From: Gudongella sp964575895
Lineage (GTDB): Bacteria; Bacillota; Clostridia; Tissierellales; Tissierellaceae
Reading direction: 5' to 3'
Assembly (NCBI GenBank): GCA_964575895.1
Contig: CAZNTE010000008.1
Coordinates: forward strand, 1-64,000
DNA: 64,000 bases
In this document: positions 43,600 through 52,669 of the stretch, piece after piece
Layout: every line of letters begins with the position of its first letter
How positions within the stretch are numbered: position 1 is the first letter of the stretch
Translations under genes and position numbers: made by a program
Notes under the pieces: model-generated
Told to the model about the DNA's origin: nothing
Seen by the model: only the letters and a program-made list of their open reading frames with translations
Database searches by the model: none

Positions 43600-44181
43600 A
43601 TGGCTAAATGGTACTATGCAGTTAGAGTTGGTAGAAAAGTAGGTATTTTTAGCAGCTGGGATGAATGTAAACAACAAGTTATTGGATATCCGGATGCAAG
43701 ATATAAAAAATTTTCTAGTGAGAAAGAGGCTTTAGACTTTATTCATGGCCCCCAAAATACTAATGTGGAATCTTATGAAGTTATAGCTTACGTGGATGGG
43801 AGTTATGATATAGGTAGTGGAAGTTATAGCTACGGAGTGGTAATAATAGATGGTGATGATGAACATACTTTCAGTGGCAGGGAATTCGATCTAGAACTTT
43901 CCAAGATGAGAAATGTTGCAGGTGAAATTAAGGGTTCAATGGTAGCTATGGATTGGGCTTTGGAAAATGGCAAGAAGAATATAGCCATATATTATGACTA
44001 CACTGGAATAGAAAACTGGGCATTGGGTAATTGGAAGACAAATAAGGATGGTACAAAAGAGTACAAGAGGTTTTTTGATAGCATAAAAAAAGACCTGGAT
44101 GTTCACTTCATCAAGGTCAAGGCTCATTCGGGAAATAAGTATAATGACTTAGCAGATAAGTTGGCTAAAGAAGCTATTTAA
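43600..44181 (+). CDS. rnhA: ribonuclease H with N-terminal viroplasmin-type hybrid-binding domain
   Basis: The protein has 193 residues. Residues 1-55 form a viroplasmin-type domain (WYYAVRVGRKVGIFSSWDEC and YKKFSSEKEALDFI), which binds RNA-DNA hybrids. The RNase H domain follows with acidic catalytic residues in AYVDGSYD, GEIKGSMVAMDWAL, YDYTGIENWA and NDLADKLAKEA. It cuts RNA in RNA-DNA hybrids. AGAGGTG precedes the ATG. Its end overlaps by 4 nt, tail to tail, the deaminase gene. Confidence 0.92.
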   Translation: MAKWYYAVRVGRKVGIFSSWDECKQQVIGYPDARYKKFSSEKEALDFIHGPQNTNVESYEVIAYVDGSYDIGSGSYSYGVVIIDGDDEHTFSGREFDLELSKMRNVAGEIKGSMVAMDWALENGKKNIAIYYDYTGIENWALGNWKTNKDGTKEYKRFFDSIKKDLDVHFIKVKAHSGNKYNDLADKLAKEAI

Positions 44182-44606
44182 TCGATCTTTTCATAGCCTA
44201 CCTTATTTTTATTTAGTAATTCCAATGCATATTCATCAACCCTATAATCATTCTTGTAATAAATCTTCTTAATTCCCGCTTGAATTAATGATTTAGTGCA
44301 ATTAAGACAAGGGAAATGAGTAACATAAGCTGAACAATTTTTTACTGATATGCCTTCTTTGGCACAATACAATAGTGCATTCATTTCAGCGTGGATTGTA
44401 GCTATACAGTGTCCATCCCTCATTGTATGGCCAACATCATCACAGTGTGGATTCCCAGAAACAGAGCCATTGTAACCTGTTGATACAATTCTATTGCTAT
44501 CATTTACTAGAACGCAGCCTACCCAAGCTCTATCGCATGTTGATCTACTGGCAACTAGTTCCGTTATTTGCATGAAGTATTCATTCCAATTTTTCCTGTT
44601 AGACAT
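44178..44606 (-). CDS. dCMP deaminase family protein (ComEB-like)
   Basis: The protein has 142 residues. The zinc-binding motifs of cytidine/deoxycytidylate deaminases are present: HAEMNAL and THFPCLNCTKSLIQAGI. The N-terminal YFMQITELVASRSTCDRAWVG is typical of dCMP deaminase, as is GYNGSVSGNPHCDD. It converts dCMP to dUMP for thymidylate synthesis. AGGAGGAA lies before the ATG at 44606. The family also includes competence protein ComEB, so the physiological role is not certain. Confidence 0.92.
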   Translation of the reverse strand: MSNRKNWNEYFMQITELVASRSTCDRAWVGCVLVNDSNRIVSTGYNGSVSGNPHCDDVGHTMRDGHCIATIHAEMNALLYCAKEGISVKNCSAYVTHFPCLNCTKSLIQAGIKKIYYKNDYRVDEYALELLNKNKVGYEKID

Positions 44607-44704
44607 TTCATTCCTCCTGTTTTTAATATATTATAACATAATGGGTGGGAGTAGAAAATGGAATATATTGGGTATATAATAGAATATTGAAAGGGGGAGT
44701 TCTT

Positions 44705-45139
44705 ATGTTAAAAGAATTTAAGAAATTTGCATTAAGGGGTAATGTAGTTGACTTAGCAGTTGGTGTAATAATTGGGGGTGCTTTTGGTAAAATAGTTGCA
44801 TCTCTAGTGGCTGATATTATTATGCCAGTGGTTAGTCTCTTCCTAGGTGGTACTGATTTTTCTACATTATTTGTTAGCTTAGACGGAAATACTTATGAAA
44901 CCCTAGCTGCTGCACAAGAAGCAGGAGCAGCTACCCTAAATTATGGTATGTTTATTATGGCAATTGTAGATTTTCTAATTATCGCTTTCTCCATCTTCTT
45001 AATTGTTAAGCAAATAAACAAGATGAAGAAACCTGAAGAAGTTAAAGAAGAAGCACCAACAACAAAAGAGTGTCCATACTGCAAGACAACTATTGCAATA
45101 GAAGCTACAAGGTGTCCAAACTGTACTTCTCAATTATAG
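44705..45139 (+). CDS. mscL: large-conductance mechanosensitive channel MscL with C-terminal zinc ribbon
   Basis: The protein has 144 residues. The first helix is preceded by LKEFKKFALRGNVVDLAVGVIIGGAFGKIV, recognisable here by RGNVVDLAVGVIIG. The second helix is near 84-103 (MFIMAIVDFLIIAFSIFLIV). After KQINKMKKPE, a C-terminal tail carries CPYCKT...CPNC, a small zinc ribbon not present in most MscL. It opens as a pentameric pore under hypo-osmotic stress. The open frame extends to 44645, but ATG 44705 with AAGGGGGAG is the start. Confidence 0.95.
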   Translation: MLKEFKKFALRGNVVDLAVGVIIGGAFGKIVASLVADIIMPVVSLFLGGTDFSTLFVSLDGNTYETLAAAQEAGAATLNYGMFIMAIVDFLIIAFSIFLIVKQINKMKKPEEVKEEAPTTKECPYCKTTIAIEATRCPNCTSQL

Positions 45140-45157
45140 AAGGATGGAGATGGTACC

Positions 45158-46348
45158 ATGTATGGATTAGTTCTTGAAGGTGGAGGAGCTAAAGGTTCCT
45201 ATCAAGTAGGTGCCTACCAGGCTATCTTAGATTGTGGGTTAGAGGTTAAAGCAATATCGGGAACATCCATAGGAGCTTTAAATGGAGCTATGATTGTTCA
45301 GGGTGATTTTAAGATTTGCAGGGAGCTATGGGAAGATATATCTTACTCGAAGGTCATAAATGCCAATGATGAAGATATAAGAAGACTAAGACAGTTAAAA
45401 TTAAATATTGAAGATTTAAGACATTTAGGGGTAAAGTTAAAGGATGTCATAAGTGATAGAGGGCTTGACATTACCCCTTTTAAAAATATGCTTAATGAGC
45501 ATGTAGACGAATCAAAGATTCGAGAGTCAAATATTGATTTTGGAATTGTAACTGTAAATATAACTGACCTAAGAGCAATTGAGATTTTCAAGGATGATAT
45601 GCCTGAGGGAATGATTAAGGATTACCTATTAGCCTCGGCATTTTTACCAGTATTTAAAAATGAAAGAATAGGAGGAAAGCACTATTTAGATGGTGGGGTT
45701 TATGACAATTTACCATATAAAATGTTAAGTAACAAAGGCTATAAAAACCTGATAATTGTTAGAACCCATCCAGGAGAGAGAACCATAATCCAGGATGATA
45801 CACTAAATGAGGTTATAGTTATTAGCCCATCAGATGACATAGGCAGGTCTTTTACCTACGAAAAGGATATAAGCAGGAAAAATATAAAATTGGGTTATTT
45901 TGATGGTTTGAAAGCTATTAGAGGGTATGTCGGCGACAATTATTACTTTTATCCTGAGGGAGATAAGTATTTTGTTAATCTTTTGTATGACTTGGAAGAC
46001 CAGAGAGTTGAAAAACTAATGGATCTATTTAACGTAGGGAACTCAAATAAAAAAAGAGCTTTATTTGAAGATATCCTTCCTAAGATTGCATCAATTCTTG
46101 ATATGAATAGAGAGAATAATTATGAAGATATAATGTTAGGATTGTTTGAAAGAGCTATGGGGAGATTAAAACTGGAGAAGTTTGAAATTTATAGAGTAGA
46201 TGATATCATTAGTAAATTCAAAAGTAATGATGTTTTTTTAACTCGCCATAAGGATAAGACAAATGGTTTTCTAGGCAGATTAGAATCCCTTAGTTTAAAG
46301 AATAAGGATGAAATATTAGCTGAGGTTGTAAGCATAATGTTTATGTAG
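45158..46348 (+). CDS. patatin-like phospholipase
   Basis: The protein has 396 residues. The patatin domain (about 1-200) has the oxyanion motif GGGAKGSYQVG, the nucleophile in GTSIGALNG, and the catalytic Asp in DGGVYDN. Patatins are Ser-Asp dyad lipid acyl hydrolases. The C-terminal 200 residues are less conserved and contain helical segments. No signal peptide is seen, so it is probably cytosolic. AGGATGGAG precedes the ATG. It lies 18 nt after mscL and 18 nt before the Nudix gene, so the three likely share a transcript. Confidence 0.92.
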   Translation: MYGLVLEGGGAKGSYQVGAYQAILDCGLEVKAISGTSIGALNGAMIVQGDFKICRELWEDISYSKVINANDEDIRRLRQLKLNIEDLRHLGVKLKDVISDRGLDITPFKNMLNEHVDESKIRESNIDFGIVTVNITDLRAIEIFKDDMPEGMIKDYLLASAFLPVFKNERIGGKHYLDGGVYDNLPYKMLSNKGYKNLIIVRTHPGERTIIQDDTLNEVIVISPSDDIGRSFTYEKDISRKNIKLGYFDGLKAIRGYVGDNYYFYPEGDKYFVNLLYDLEDQRVEKLMDLFNVGNSNKKRALFEDILPKIASILDMNRENNYEDIMLGLFERAMGRLKLEKFEIYRVDDIISKFKSNDVFLTRHKDKTNGFLGRLESLSLKNKDEILAEVVSIMFM

Positions 46349-46366
46349 GATTTAGGAGGTAGTATA

Positions 46367-46981
46367 TTGAATATAGAAGTATTAAAGGAGATAATCAAGA
46401 ATAGAACTCCTAGACCCATGGATGTAAAAGGGAAATTTGCAGTGTTGATTCCTTTAATTGAAGTTGATGGTAAATGGAATATACTATATGAGTTACGTTC
46501 AAAAGATTTAAAAGCTCAGCCTGGAGAAATATCCTTTCCTGGGGGAAAGGTGGAAAAAGGAGAAAGTTTTAAGGACGCTGCTATCAGGGAAACCATGGAA
46601 GAGTTATTGATAGATAGGGAGGATATTGAAGTTATAGGAGAGTTAGATTTTTTGGTTTCATATGCAAATTTTACTATTCACTGTTTTTTGGGTAAAATTA
46701 ACAAGGAGCTTGGTGAAATTATACCCAGTAAGGATGAGGTAGACCATGTATTCACTGTTCCCATTGAATTCTTTAAAGAAAATGAACCCAGGGTATATGA
46801 ATTGGGATTAATCACTGAGAATAACGATGAATTTCCATATGAACTTATTCCAAGGGGAAAGGACTATAATTTTAGAACAGGAAGACACACTGTTTTATTC
46901 TACTTGTATTATGATTATGTCATCTGGGGATATACTGCTAGAATGACAAAACAACTAATAGAAATCATCAAGAAAATGTAA
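46367..46981 (+). CDS. Nudix hydrolase, probably CoA pyrophosphatase
   Basis: The protein has 204 residues. The Nudix box is complete: GGKVEKGESFKDAA followed by IRETMEEL. The preceding ELRSKDLKAQPGEISFPGG is typical of the CoA pyrophosphatase (YeaB/NudL) group, which cleaves CoA to 3',5'-ADP and phosphopantetheine. The start is TTG with TAGGAGG 7 nt upstream. The gene ends at a strong bidirectional terminator. Confidence 0.88.
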   Translation: MNIEVLKEIIKNRTPRPMDVKGKFAVLIPLIEVDGKWNILYELRSKDLKAQPGEISFPGGKVEKGESFKDAAIRETMEELLIDREDIEVIGELDFLVSYANFTIHCFLGKINKELGEIIPSKDEVDHVFTVPIEFFKENEPRVYELGLITENNDEFPYELIPRGKDYNFRTGRHTVLFYLYYDYVIWGYTARMTKQLIEIIKKM

Positions 46982-46982
46982 A

Positions 46983-47022
46983 AGCCTATGATTACTTTAA
47001 CTTATAAGTAATCATAGGCTTC
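46983..47022. terminator. bidirectional terminator between the Nudix and MATE genes
   Basis: AAGCCTATGATTACTT pairs perfectly with AAGTAATCATAGGCTT. It lies between two convergent genes and is followed by CTCTTATTTT on the plus side. Confidence 0.85.
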
Positions 47023-47024
47023 TC

Positions 47025-48380
47025 TTATTTTAGATGCTTAATTGAACCGATTATTAGAACTGCAGTAACCAGAGAAGACAATAAGTCTGCAGTTGGCCCA
47101 GCTGACCAAACCCCGATCAGTCCAAAAATAGGTGGGAGGATAAGAATTAAAGGAATTAAGAACAATACCTGTCTTGAAAGACTAAGAAGCATGGCTTGTT
47201 TTGGTCTTCCTGTAGCTTGGAAATAAGATGTAGAGATAATCTGGAAACCAAGTATTGGAAGCATCATTAAGACTCTTTTCATTGCAGGAATTGCAATCTC
47301 CATCATTTTTGGAGCGTTTTCAGTTTCACCCACGAATAATTTAACTATAAGGTCAGGGAAGAACTGAACAATGATAAATCCAAAGCTTGTTATTGTTGTA
47401 GCAGCGATAATTGAGTATATTAAAGCTTTTTTAACACGATCATAGTTTCTGGCACCATAATTAAATCCCATTATAGGTTGAGCCCCTTGATTTAATCCAA
47501 ATATAGGCATTAGAATCATCATTGACACAGAATTAATAACACCCATTGTAGAAACAGCTAAATCTCCTCCATAAGTTTGAAGGTTGTTATTGTATAGTGC
47601 TGTTACCATACTGGCTGCTATTTGCATACTAAATGGAGCGAATCCATTTGTTATAATCTTTTTTACTATATTAAACTCTAGCTTCATGTACTTTATCCCA
47701 ATAGTAAGGATGCTTTTGCCGGATAAGAAATACCTTAATACCCACATTGCAGACACAAACTGAGAAATAATAGTGGCTAAGGCTGCACCTTGAACACCCA
47801 TATTAAAAACAAAGATAAAAATTGGGTCAAGTATTATATTTAATATTGCTCCTATAAGCATTGTAAACATTGCAATCTTGGGATTTCCTTCACCACGAAT
47901 AAAGTTATTCATTCCAAAACCAACTGCTTGGAAGGGGGCTCCAATTAGAATAATTCTCAAGTAATCCATAGCATATCCTATATTTGATTCGCTTGCTCCA
48001 AATAATACTAATATAGGTTTAAGAAAAATATGTCCTGTTATACTTAAGACTATTCCAATACCAAACAGTAGCAAGAGGGAATTATTTGCTATCTTATCTG
48101 CTTCTTCCTTCTTATCCTCACCTAATCTGATGGAAACAAGAGTATTTCCACCGATTCCAACTAGCATAGCAAATGCCATTAAGATTAGCATTAGAGGCAT
48201 ACCGACGAAGATACCTCCAATTGCCACACTGTCAACTCCACGACCAATAAATATTCTATCGACTATGTTGTAAAGTGCATTTACAATCATACCAACCATT
48301 GCTGGTATTGAAAACTTAATTAATAATCTTATTATAGGTTCAGAACCCAATCTCTGAGCTCTTGATCTATTATCATCCAT
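47025..48380 (-). CDS. MATE family efflux transporter
   Basis: The protein has 451 residues and 12 hydrophobic helices. The N terminus PIIRLLIKFSIPAMVGMIVNALYNIVDRIFIG is shown by SIPAMVGMIVNALYNIVD, and GEGNPKIAMFTMLIGAILNIILDPIF contains the family's typical loop. The conserved GLNQGAQPIMGFNYGA lies near residue 285. It exports drugs or metabolites in exchange for H+ or Na+. AAAGGTGAG lies upstream. It is monocistronic and divergent from the sigma-54 activator gene. Confidence 0.93.
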   Translation of the reverse strand: MDDNRSRAQRLGSEPIIRLLIKFSIPAMVGMIVNALYNIVDRIFIGRGVDSVAIGGIFVGMPLMLILMAFAMLVGIGGNTLVSIRLGEDKKEEADKIANNSLLLLFGIGIVLSITGHIFLKPILVLFGASESNIGYAMDYLRIILIGAPFQAVGFGMNNFIRGEGNPKIAMFTMLIGAILNIILDPIFIFVFNMGVQGAALATIISQFVSAMWVLRYFLSGKSILTIGIKYMKLEFNIVKKIITNGFAPFSMQIAASMVTALYNNNLQTYGGDLAVSTMGVINSVSMMILMPIFGLNQGAQPIMGFNYGARNYDRVKKALIYSIIAATTITSFGFIIVQFFPDLIVKLFVGETENAPKMMEIAIPAMKRVLMMLPILGFQIISTSYFQATGRPKQAMLLSLSRQVLFLIPLILILPPIFGLIGVWSAGPTADLLSSLVTAVLIIGSIKHLK

Positions 48381-48512
48381 TGTCTCACCTTTTTCTTATG
48401 TAGTTAATATAGAGATTATACTATATATGCTATAAATAACCAATTAGAAAAAGCATATTAATTTTGACATTTGATGAATTTGTTGATAACTTTATTGTAG
48501 GGAGGTGTTGCA

Positions 48513-50366
48513 ATGGAAGATTACATTAGATCAGCCAGATTAAGAAGTGAAAGATATGGGATATCACCTGATCAGAAGATTAGCAAAAAAGTGATTTCTG
48601 AAAAGGAATTAGATAATATAATAAAAGATAATCAAGAACTAATAACGGTAGCTAATCCCTTTGTTGATCAAATATATAGTTTTGTTAAGGACACTAATTT
48701 CTTAGTAATTCTTACTGATAAAGATGGTTGTATATTAAATATTATAGGTAATGAAGATATGATCGCCAAAGCTTATGACACCTATCTAATACCTGGAGCT
48801 TATATGGGAGAGGAATATGTTGGAACTAATGGAATGGGAACCTGTTTATTTGAAGGATACCCTCTTCAAGTAACGGGAAAAGAGCATCAGGTGAAAATAT
48901 TTCACAGATGGACATGTTCTGGAGCTCCAATTAGAGATTCAAAAGGCGATATAATAGGTTGCATTGACTTAACTGGAGACATGGAGTTAGTTAATTCTCA
49001 TACTTTAGGGATGGTTGCCGCAGCTGCTACGGCAATTGAAAAAATGATAGCGCTAAAAGAGACTTCAGATGAGATACATAATAGTAAAAATTATATTGAA
49101 ACCATAATAAATTCAATACCTTCAGCAATATTTTCTACTACATTAGATGGAAGTGTAAAGCTTGCAAATGACTATACATATGATCTTTTGGGTTTTGATA
49201 AAGAGGACTTTAGAAGGCAAGACATATCTAAAATGTTTGTAAATTGGGAGGATATAGTTAAAAAGATTACGACAAAAGAAAGCATATTTCAGGATGACGT
49301 ATATGTAAATATTAAAGCTAATAAAAACGAAGTAAATTTAAGTGCTTATCCTGTAAGCAATATATTTGGAATAGTTGATGAAATTGTATTTGTGGTTAAA
49401 GATGTTAAAAAGATGAGGAAACTAGCAAATAAGGTGACTGGATCATTGGCCATATATACATTTGATAAAGTTATAGGTGAAAATGATGATTTTAAGAAAA
49501 CTATAAACTTTGCTAAGAAAATAGCTGATTCAAAGTCAACAATTTTGATCATGGGGGAAAGTGGAACTGGAAAGGAAATATTTGCCCAGGCAATTCAAAA
49601 TGAGAGCAATAGAAGGAAAGAACCTTTTGTAGCCCTAAACTGTGGAGCAATACCAAAGAATTTGATTGAGTCAGAATTATTCGGATATGAAGGAGGATCC
49701 TTTACAGGAGCAAAGCCAGAAGGTCATCCGGGTAAATTTGAAATAGCTGATGGAGGGACTCTTTTCTTAGATGAAATTGGAGAAATGCCCTATGAATTAC
49801 AGACTAGATTACTTAGAGTTATTGAAGAAGGTACCATAAGAAGAATAGGTAGTTCAAGGGAAGTTCCTATAGATGTAAGGATAATAGCTGCTACAAATAA
49901 AAATCTAAGAGAAGAAATGGAAAAAGGAACTTTTAGAAAGGACTTATACTACCGACTAAATGTCCTTCCATTACGACTGCCTCCCTTAAGAGAAAGAATA
50001 GATGACATACCATTACTTTTTAATTATTTTATGGAGAGAAAAGCTACAAGGCTTAACAAGAAGATTGTTCAAGTAAGTGATGAGTACATGGAAAAACTTA
50101 TGGACTATAATTGGCCAGGCAATATTAGAGAACTGGAAAATATGGTAGAGTTAATAATTAATACCGAATCAATACCCATGTCTTTCCAACAGGGAAATAT
50201 AGAGCCTAAATCTCTTAAATCAATTTATACTCCCCTATCATTGGAAGAAATTGAGCTAGACCACATTAAAAAGACCTTGGATTATTTTGAAGGTAATATT
50301 TCAAAGGCATCAAATGCATTAGGAATAAGTAGGAATACTCTGTATAGAAAGTTAAATGAGAATTAA
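48513..50366 (+). CDS. sigma-54-dependent activator (GAF-PAS-AAA+-Fis HTH) upstream of AOR
   Basis: The protein has 617 residues. An AcoR-like GAF domain (about 50-170) contains GAYMGEEYVGTNGMGTCLFEG. A PAS domain follows (about 190-300). The AAA+ domain has Walker A MGESGTGKE (about 347), GSFTGA (about 396), Walker B LFLDEIGE (about 420) and RKDLYYRLN. The C terminus has the Fis helix-turn-helix NISKASNALGISRNTLYRKL. The next gene, AOR, has a perfect -24/-12 promoter, so this protein is the likely activator, perhaps sensing an aldehyde or related molecule. GGGAGGTG lies before the ATG. Confidence 0.92.
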   Translation: MEDYIRSARLRSERYGISPDQKISKKVISEKELDNIIKDNQELITVANPFVDQIYSFVKDTNFLVILTDKDGCILNIIGNEDMIAKAYDTYLIPGAYMGEEYVGTNGMGTCLFEGYPLQVTGKEHQVKIFHRWTCSGAPIRDSKGDIIGCIDLTGDMELVNSHTLGMVAAAATAIEKMIALKETSDEIHNSKNYIETIINSIPSAIFSTTLDGSVKLANDYTYDLLGFDKEDFRRQDISKMFVNWEDIVKKITTKESIFQDDVYVNIKANKNEVNLSAYPVSNIFGIVDEIVFVVKDVKKMRKLANKVTGSLAIYTFDKVIGENDDFKKTINFAKKIADSKSTILIMGESGTGKEIFAQAIQNESNRRKEPFVALNCGAIPKNLIESELFGYEGGSFTGAKPEGHPGKFEIADGGTLFLDEIGEMPYELQTRLLRVIEEGTIRRIGSSREVPIDVRIIAATNKNLREEMEKGTFRKDLYYRLNVLPLRLPPLRERIDDIPLLFNYFMERKATRLNKKIVQVSDEYMEKLMDYNWPGNIRELENMVELIINTESIPMSFQQGNIEPKSLKSIYTPLSLEEIELDHIKKTLDYFEGNISKASNALGISRNTLYRKLNEN

Positions 50367-50368
50367 TG

Positions 50369-50383
50369 TGTCAAATAATGACA
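50369..50383. promoter_or_regulatory. candidate upstream activator site TGTCA-N5-TGACA
   Basis: Perfect inverted repeat TGTCA-AATAA-TGACA, about 145 nt upstream of the -24 element of the AOR promoter and just after the activator's stop codon. The position and symmetry suit a sigma-54 activator binding site; TGACA also occurs upstream of the activator gene near 48464. Confidence 0.45.
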
Positions 50384-50525
50384 ATGATACAAAAATGAAC
50401 ACTAAATAAAGGCGATAAGTGTAATAAAATGGAACAGTTTTTCAACTGAATTTTATTGCACTTATTTTATTTTAATGAATGGCTAGTTTTAGCACAATAT
50501 AATACATTAAAGCAGCTATGTAAAT

Positions 50526-50541
50526 TGGCACAATATTTGCA
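50526..50541 (+). promoter_or_regulatory. sigma-54 (-24/-12) promoter of the AOR gene
   Basis: TGGCACAATATTTGCA matches the sigma-54 consensus TGGCAC-N5-TTGCA fully. It lies 37 nt before the AOR ATG, just downstream of a sigma-54 activator gene. Confidence 0.9.
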
Positions 50542-50577
50542 TAATATTATAGTAGAATAAAATAAGGGGGTTTGTAA

Positions 50578-52368
50578 ATGTTTGGTTATAACGGAAAAAT
50601 CTTAAGAATAAACTTGACAGAGGGGACATTAAAAACTGAAGAACTTAACTATGAATTAGCAAAAAAATTCATAGGCGGTAGAGGTTTGGGAACAAAGATG
50701 ATGATGGATGAGGTTGATCCTAAGGTAGATCCACTTAGTCCTGAAAACAAGTTATTTATTGTAACAGGTCCTATGACTGGTAATCCAGTTGCTACAGGTG
50801 GTAGGTATATGGTAGTAACAAAGTCTCCATTATCTGGAACTATAGCATCATCTAACTCAGGAGGGAAATGGGGAGCAGAGCTTAAATTTGCAGGCTGGGA
50901 TGTAATAGTATTTGAAGGAAAATCAGAAGAACCTGTCTACCTAGCTATAGAGGATGACAAGGTTGAATTAAAATCAGCTGATAAAATATGGGGAACAACC
51001 GTATCCAATACAACCAAGTACTTGGAAGAGAATTATCCAAAGGGATCAAAAGTATTGGCAATTGGACCTGGTGGAGAAAATCTATCAATGATTGCAGCCA
51101 TTATTAATGACGAAGATAGAGCTGCAGGTAGATCAGGAGTAGGAGCAGTTATGGGATCTAAAAACCTTAAGGCTATAGTAGTTAAAGGATCAGGATTACC
51201 AGATGTTCCAGATCAGGATAAAATCAAGGAATTAAATAAGAAACAACTAGCAAAGATTAAAGAAAATGGAGTTACTGGCCAAGGATTACCAACATATGGA
51301 ACAGCGGTATTAGTTAATATACTTAATGAATTGGGAAGCCTTCCAACTAATAATTTCCAGAAATCAGCTTTTGAGGGAGCTGAAGAAATTAGTGGAGAAA
51401 CTCTAGCTGAGAAATACCTTACAAAGAGAACAGCATGCTATAGATGTCCTATAGGTTGCGGAAGATATGTAAAAGTTGGGGATTGGGAAGGTGGAGGACC
51501 AGAGTACGAAACACTTTGGGCTTTTGGTTCAGACTGTGGATTAAGTGACATGGAAGCTATAATAAGTGCAAATCATTGGTGTAATGAAATGGGTATTGAT
51601 ACAATATCAGCTGGTGCCACAATAGCTGCAGCTATCGAATTACATGAAAAAGGACTAATAAAGGACGAGGAACTTGATGGATTAAAGTTAGAGTTTGGTA
51701 ATGGTACTGACATAACTGAATGGGTTAAGAGAATGGGATATGGACAGGGACTTGGCAAGAAGATGGCTAAGGGTTCATACAGATTAGCAGATGAGTATGG
51801 ATTACCAGAAATTTCTATGTCAGTTAAGAAGCTTGAAATGCCAGCCTATGATCCAAGGGGAACTCAAGGACAAGGCTTAACTTATGCAACGAGTAACAGA
51901 GGGGGATGCCATGTTAGAGGATATCTAATATCTCCAGAAGTACTTGGTTTACCAGAAGCTTTAGATAGACTTGTTACAAAAGACAAAGCTTCTTGGACAA
52001 AGATATTCCAAGATTTGACTGCATCAATTGATTCCCTTGGAGTATGTTTATTTACTTCATTCGCACTTGGAGCTGATGACTATGCTGATATGTACAATGC
52101 AATTTGTGGAGCAGACTTAACAGGAACTGATATACTACAAATTGGGGATAGAATATACAATATAGAAAGACAGTTTAATCAATTAGCTGGGATCACTCCA
52201 GCAGAGGATACACTACCTAAGAGATTATTGGAAGAGGAAATTTCTGAAGGTCCTTCTAAAGGTCATGTAAATAGACTAGGAGATATGCTTCCAGAGTACT
52301 ATGAACTAAGAGGATGGGGTAAAGATGGTATCCCAACTGAAGCAAAACTTAAGGAATTGGGATTATAA
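50578..52368 (+). CDS. aor: aldehyde:ferredoxin oxidoreductase (tungsten-pterin enzyme)
   Basis: The protein has 596 residues, the normal length. N-terminal motifs are NLTEGTLK, FIGGRGLGTKMM and VTGPMTGNPVATGGRYMVV. The cluster ligands C287, C290 and C294 (ACYRCPIGCGRY) and C490 (GVCLFTSF) fit the C-x2-C-x3-C plus distant Cys arrangement of archaeal AOR. It oxidises aldehydes to acids and reduces ferredoxin, or the reverse, with a tungsten bis-pterin cofactor. A MoaD-like gene overlaps its stop by 1 nt. Expression is likely sigma-54 dependent. Confidence 0.95.
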   Translation: MFGYNGKILRINLTEGTLKTEELNYELAKKFIGGRGLGTKMMMDEVDPKVDPLSPENKLFIVTGPMTGNPVATGGRYMVVTKSPLSGTIASSNSGGKWGAELKFAGWDVIVFEGKSEEPVYLAIEDDKVELKSADKIWGTTVSNTTKYLEENYPKGSKVLAIGPGGENLSMIAAIINDEDRAAGRSGVGAVMGSKNLKAIVVKGSGLPDVPDQDKIKELNKKQLAKIKENGVTGQGLPTYGTAVLVNILNELGSLPTNNFQKSAFEGAEEISGETLAEKYLTKRTACYRCPIGCGRYVKVGDWEGGGPEYETLWAFGSDCGLSDMEAIISANHWCNEMGIDTISAGATIAAAIELHEKGLIKDEELDGLKLEFGNGTDITEWVKRMGYGQGLGKKMAKGSYRLADEYGLPEISMSVKKLEMPAYDPRGTQGQGLTYATSNRGGCHVRGYLISPEVLGLPEALDRLVTKDKASWTKIFQDLTASIDSLGVCLFTSFALGADDYADMYNAICGADLTGTDILQIGDRIYNIERQFNQLAGITPAEDTLPKRLLEEEISEGPSKGHVNRLGDMLPEYYELRGWGKDGIPTEAKLKELGL

Positions 52369-52595
52369 TGATTGAAATTGAAGTAAGGTATTTTGCAACT
52401 TTAAGAAAAGATAAGAAGAAGAAAGAGATACTAACCTTCGATGATGAAATTTCAACAGGCCAATTATTGGATAAATTACAAATTCTTCATGAGGATGTAG
52501 CTATCCTACTGGTCAATGGTATAAAATCTGGATTTGATGTTAAAATTAAGGATAAAGATATAATTGCTTTATTTCCTCCCGTTGGAGGTGGCTAA
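52368..52595 (+). CDS. MoaD/ThiS-family sulfur carrier protein
   Basis: The protein has 75 residues. It has the ubiquitin-like fold pattern (IEVRYFATLRKDKKK, AILLVNGIKSGFDVKIKDKD) and ends FPPVGGG with the C-terminal diglycine that is adenylated and thiocarboxylated. The TAATG overlap with AOR implies co-translation. In AOR operons such proteins probably supply sulfur for the tungsten pterin. It is not the only possible MoaD of the cell, so I give no symbol. Confidence 0.9.
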   Translation: MIEIEVRYFATLRKDKKKKEILTFDDEISTGQLLDKLQILHEDVAILLVNGIKSGFDVKIKDKDIIALFPPVGGG

Positions 52596-52620
52596 GAGCT
52601 GGTTGATACCAGCTCTTTTT
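52595..52620 (+). terminator. terminator after the MoaD-like gene
   Basis: AGAGCTGGT pairs perfectly with ACCAGCTCT around TGAT, followed by TTTTT. Confidence 0.92.
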
Positions 52621-52669
52621 CCTTGGTTAAAATAATGGTATAATAAATAAAAAGCGGTGGAGGGATTTT

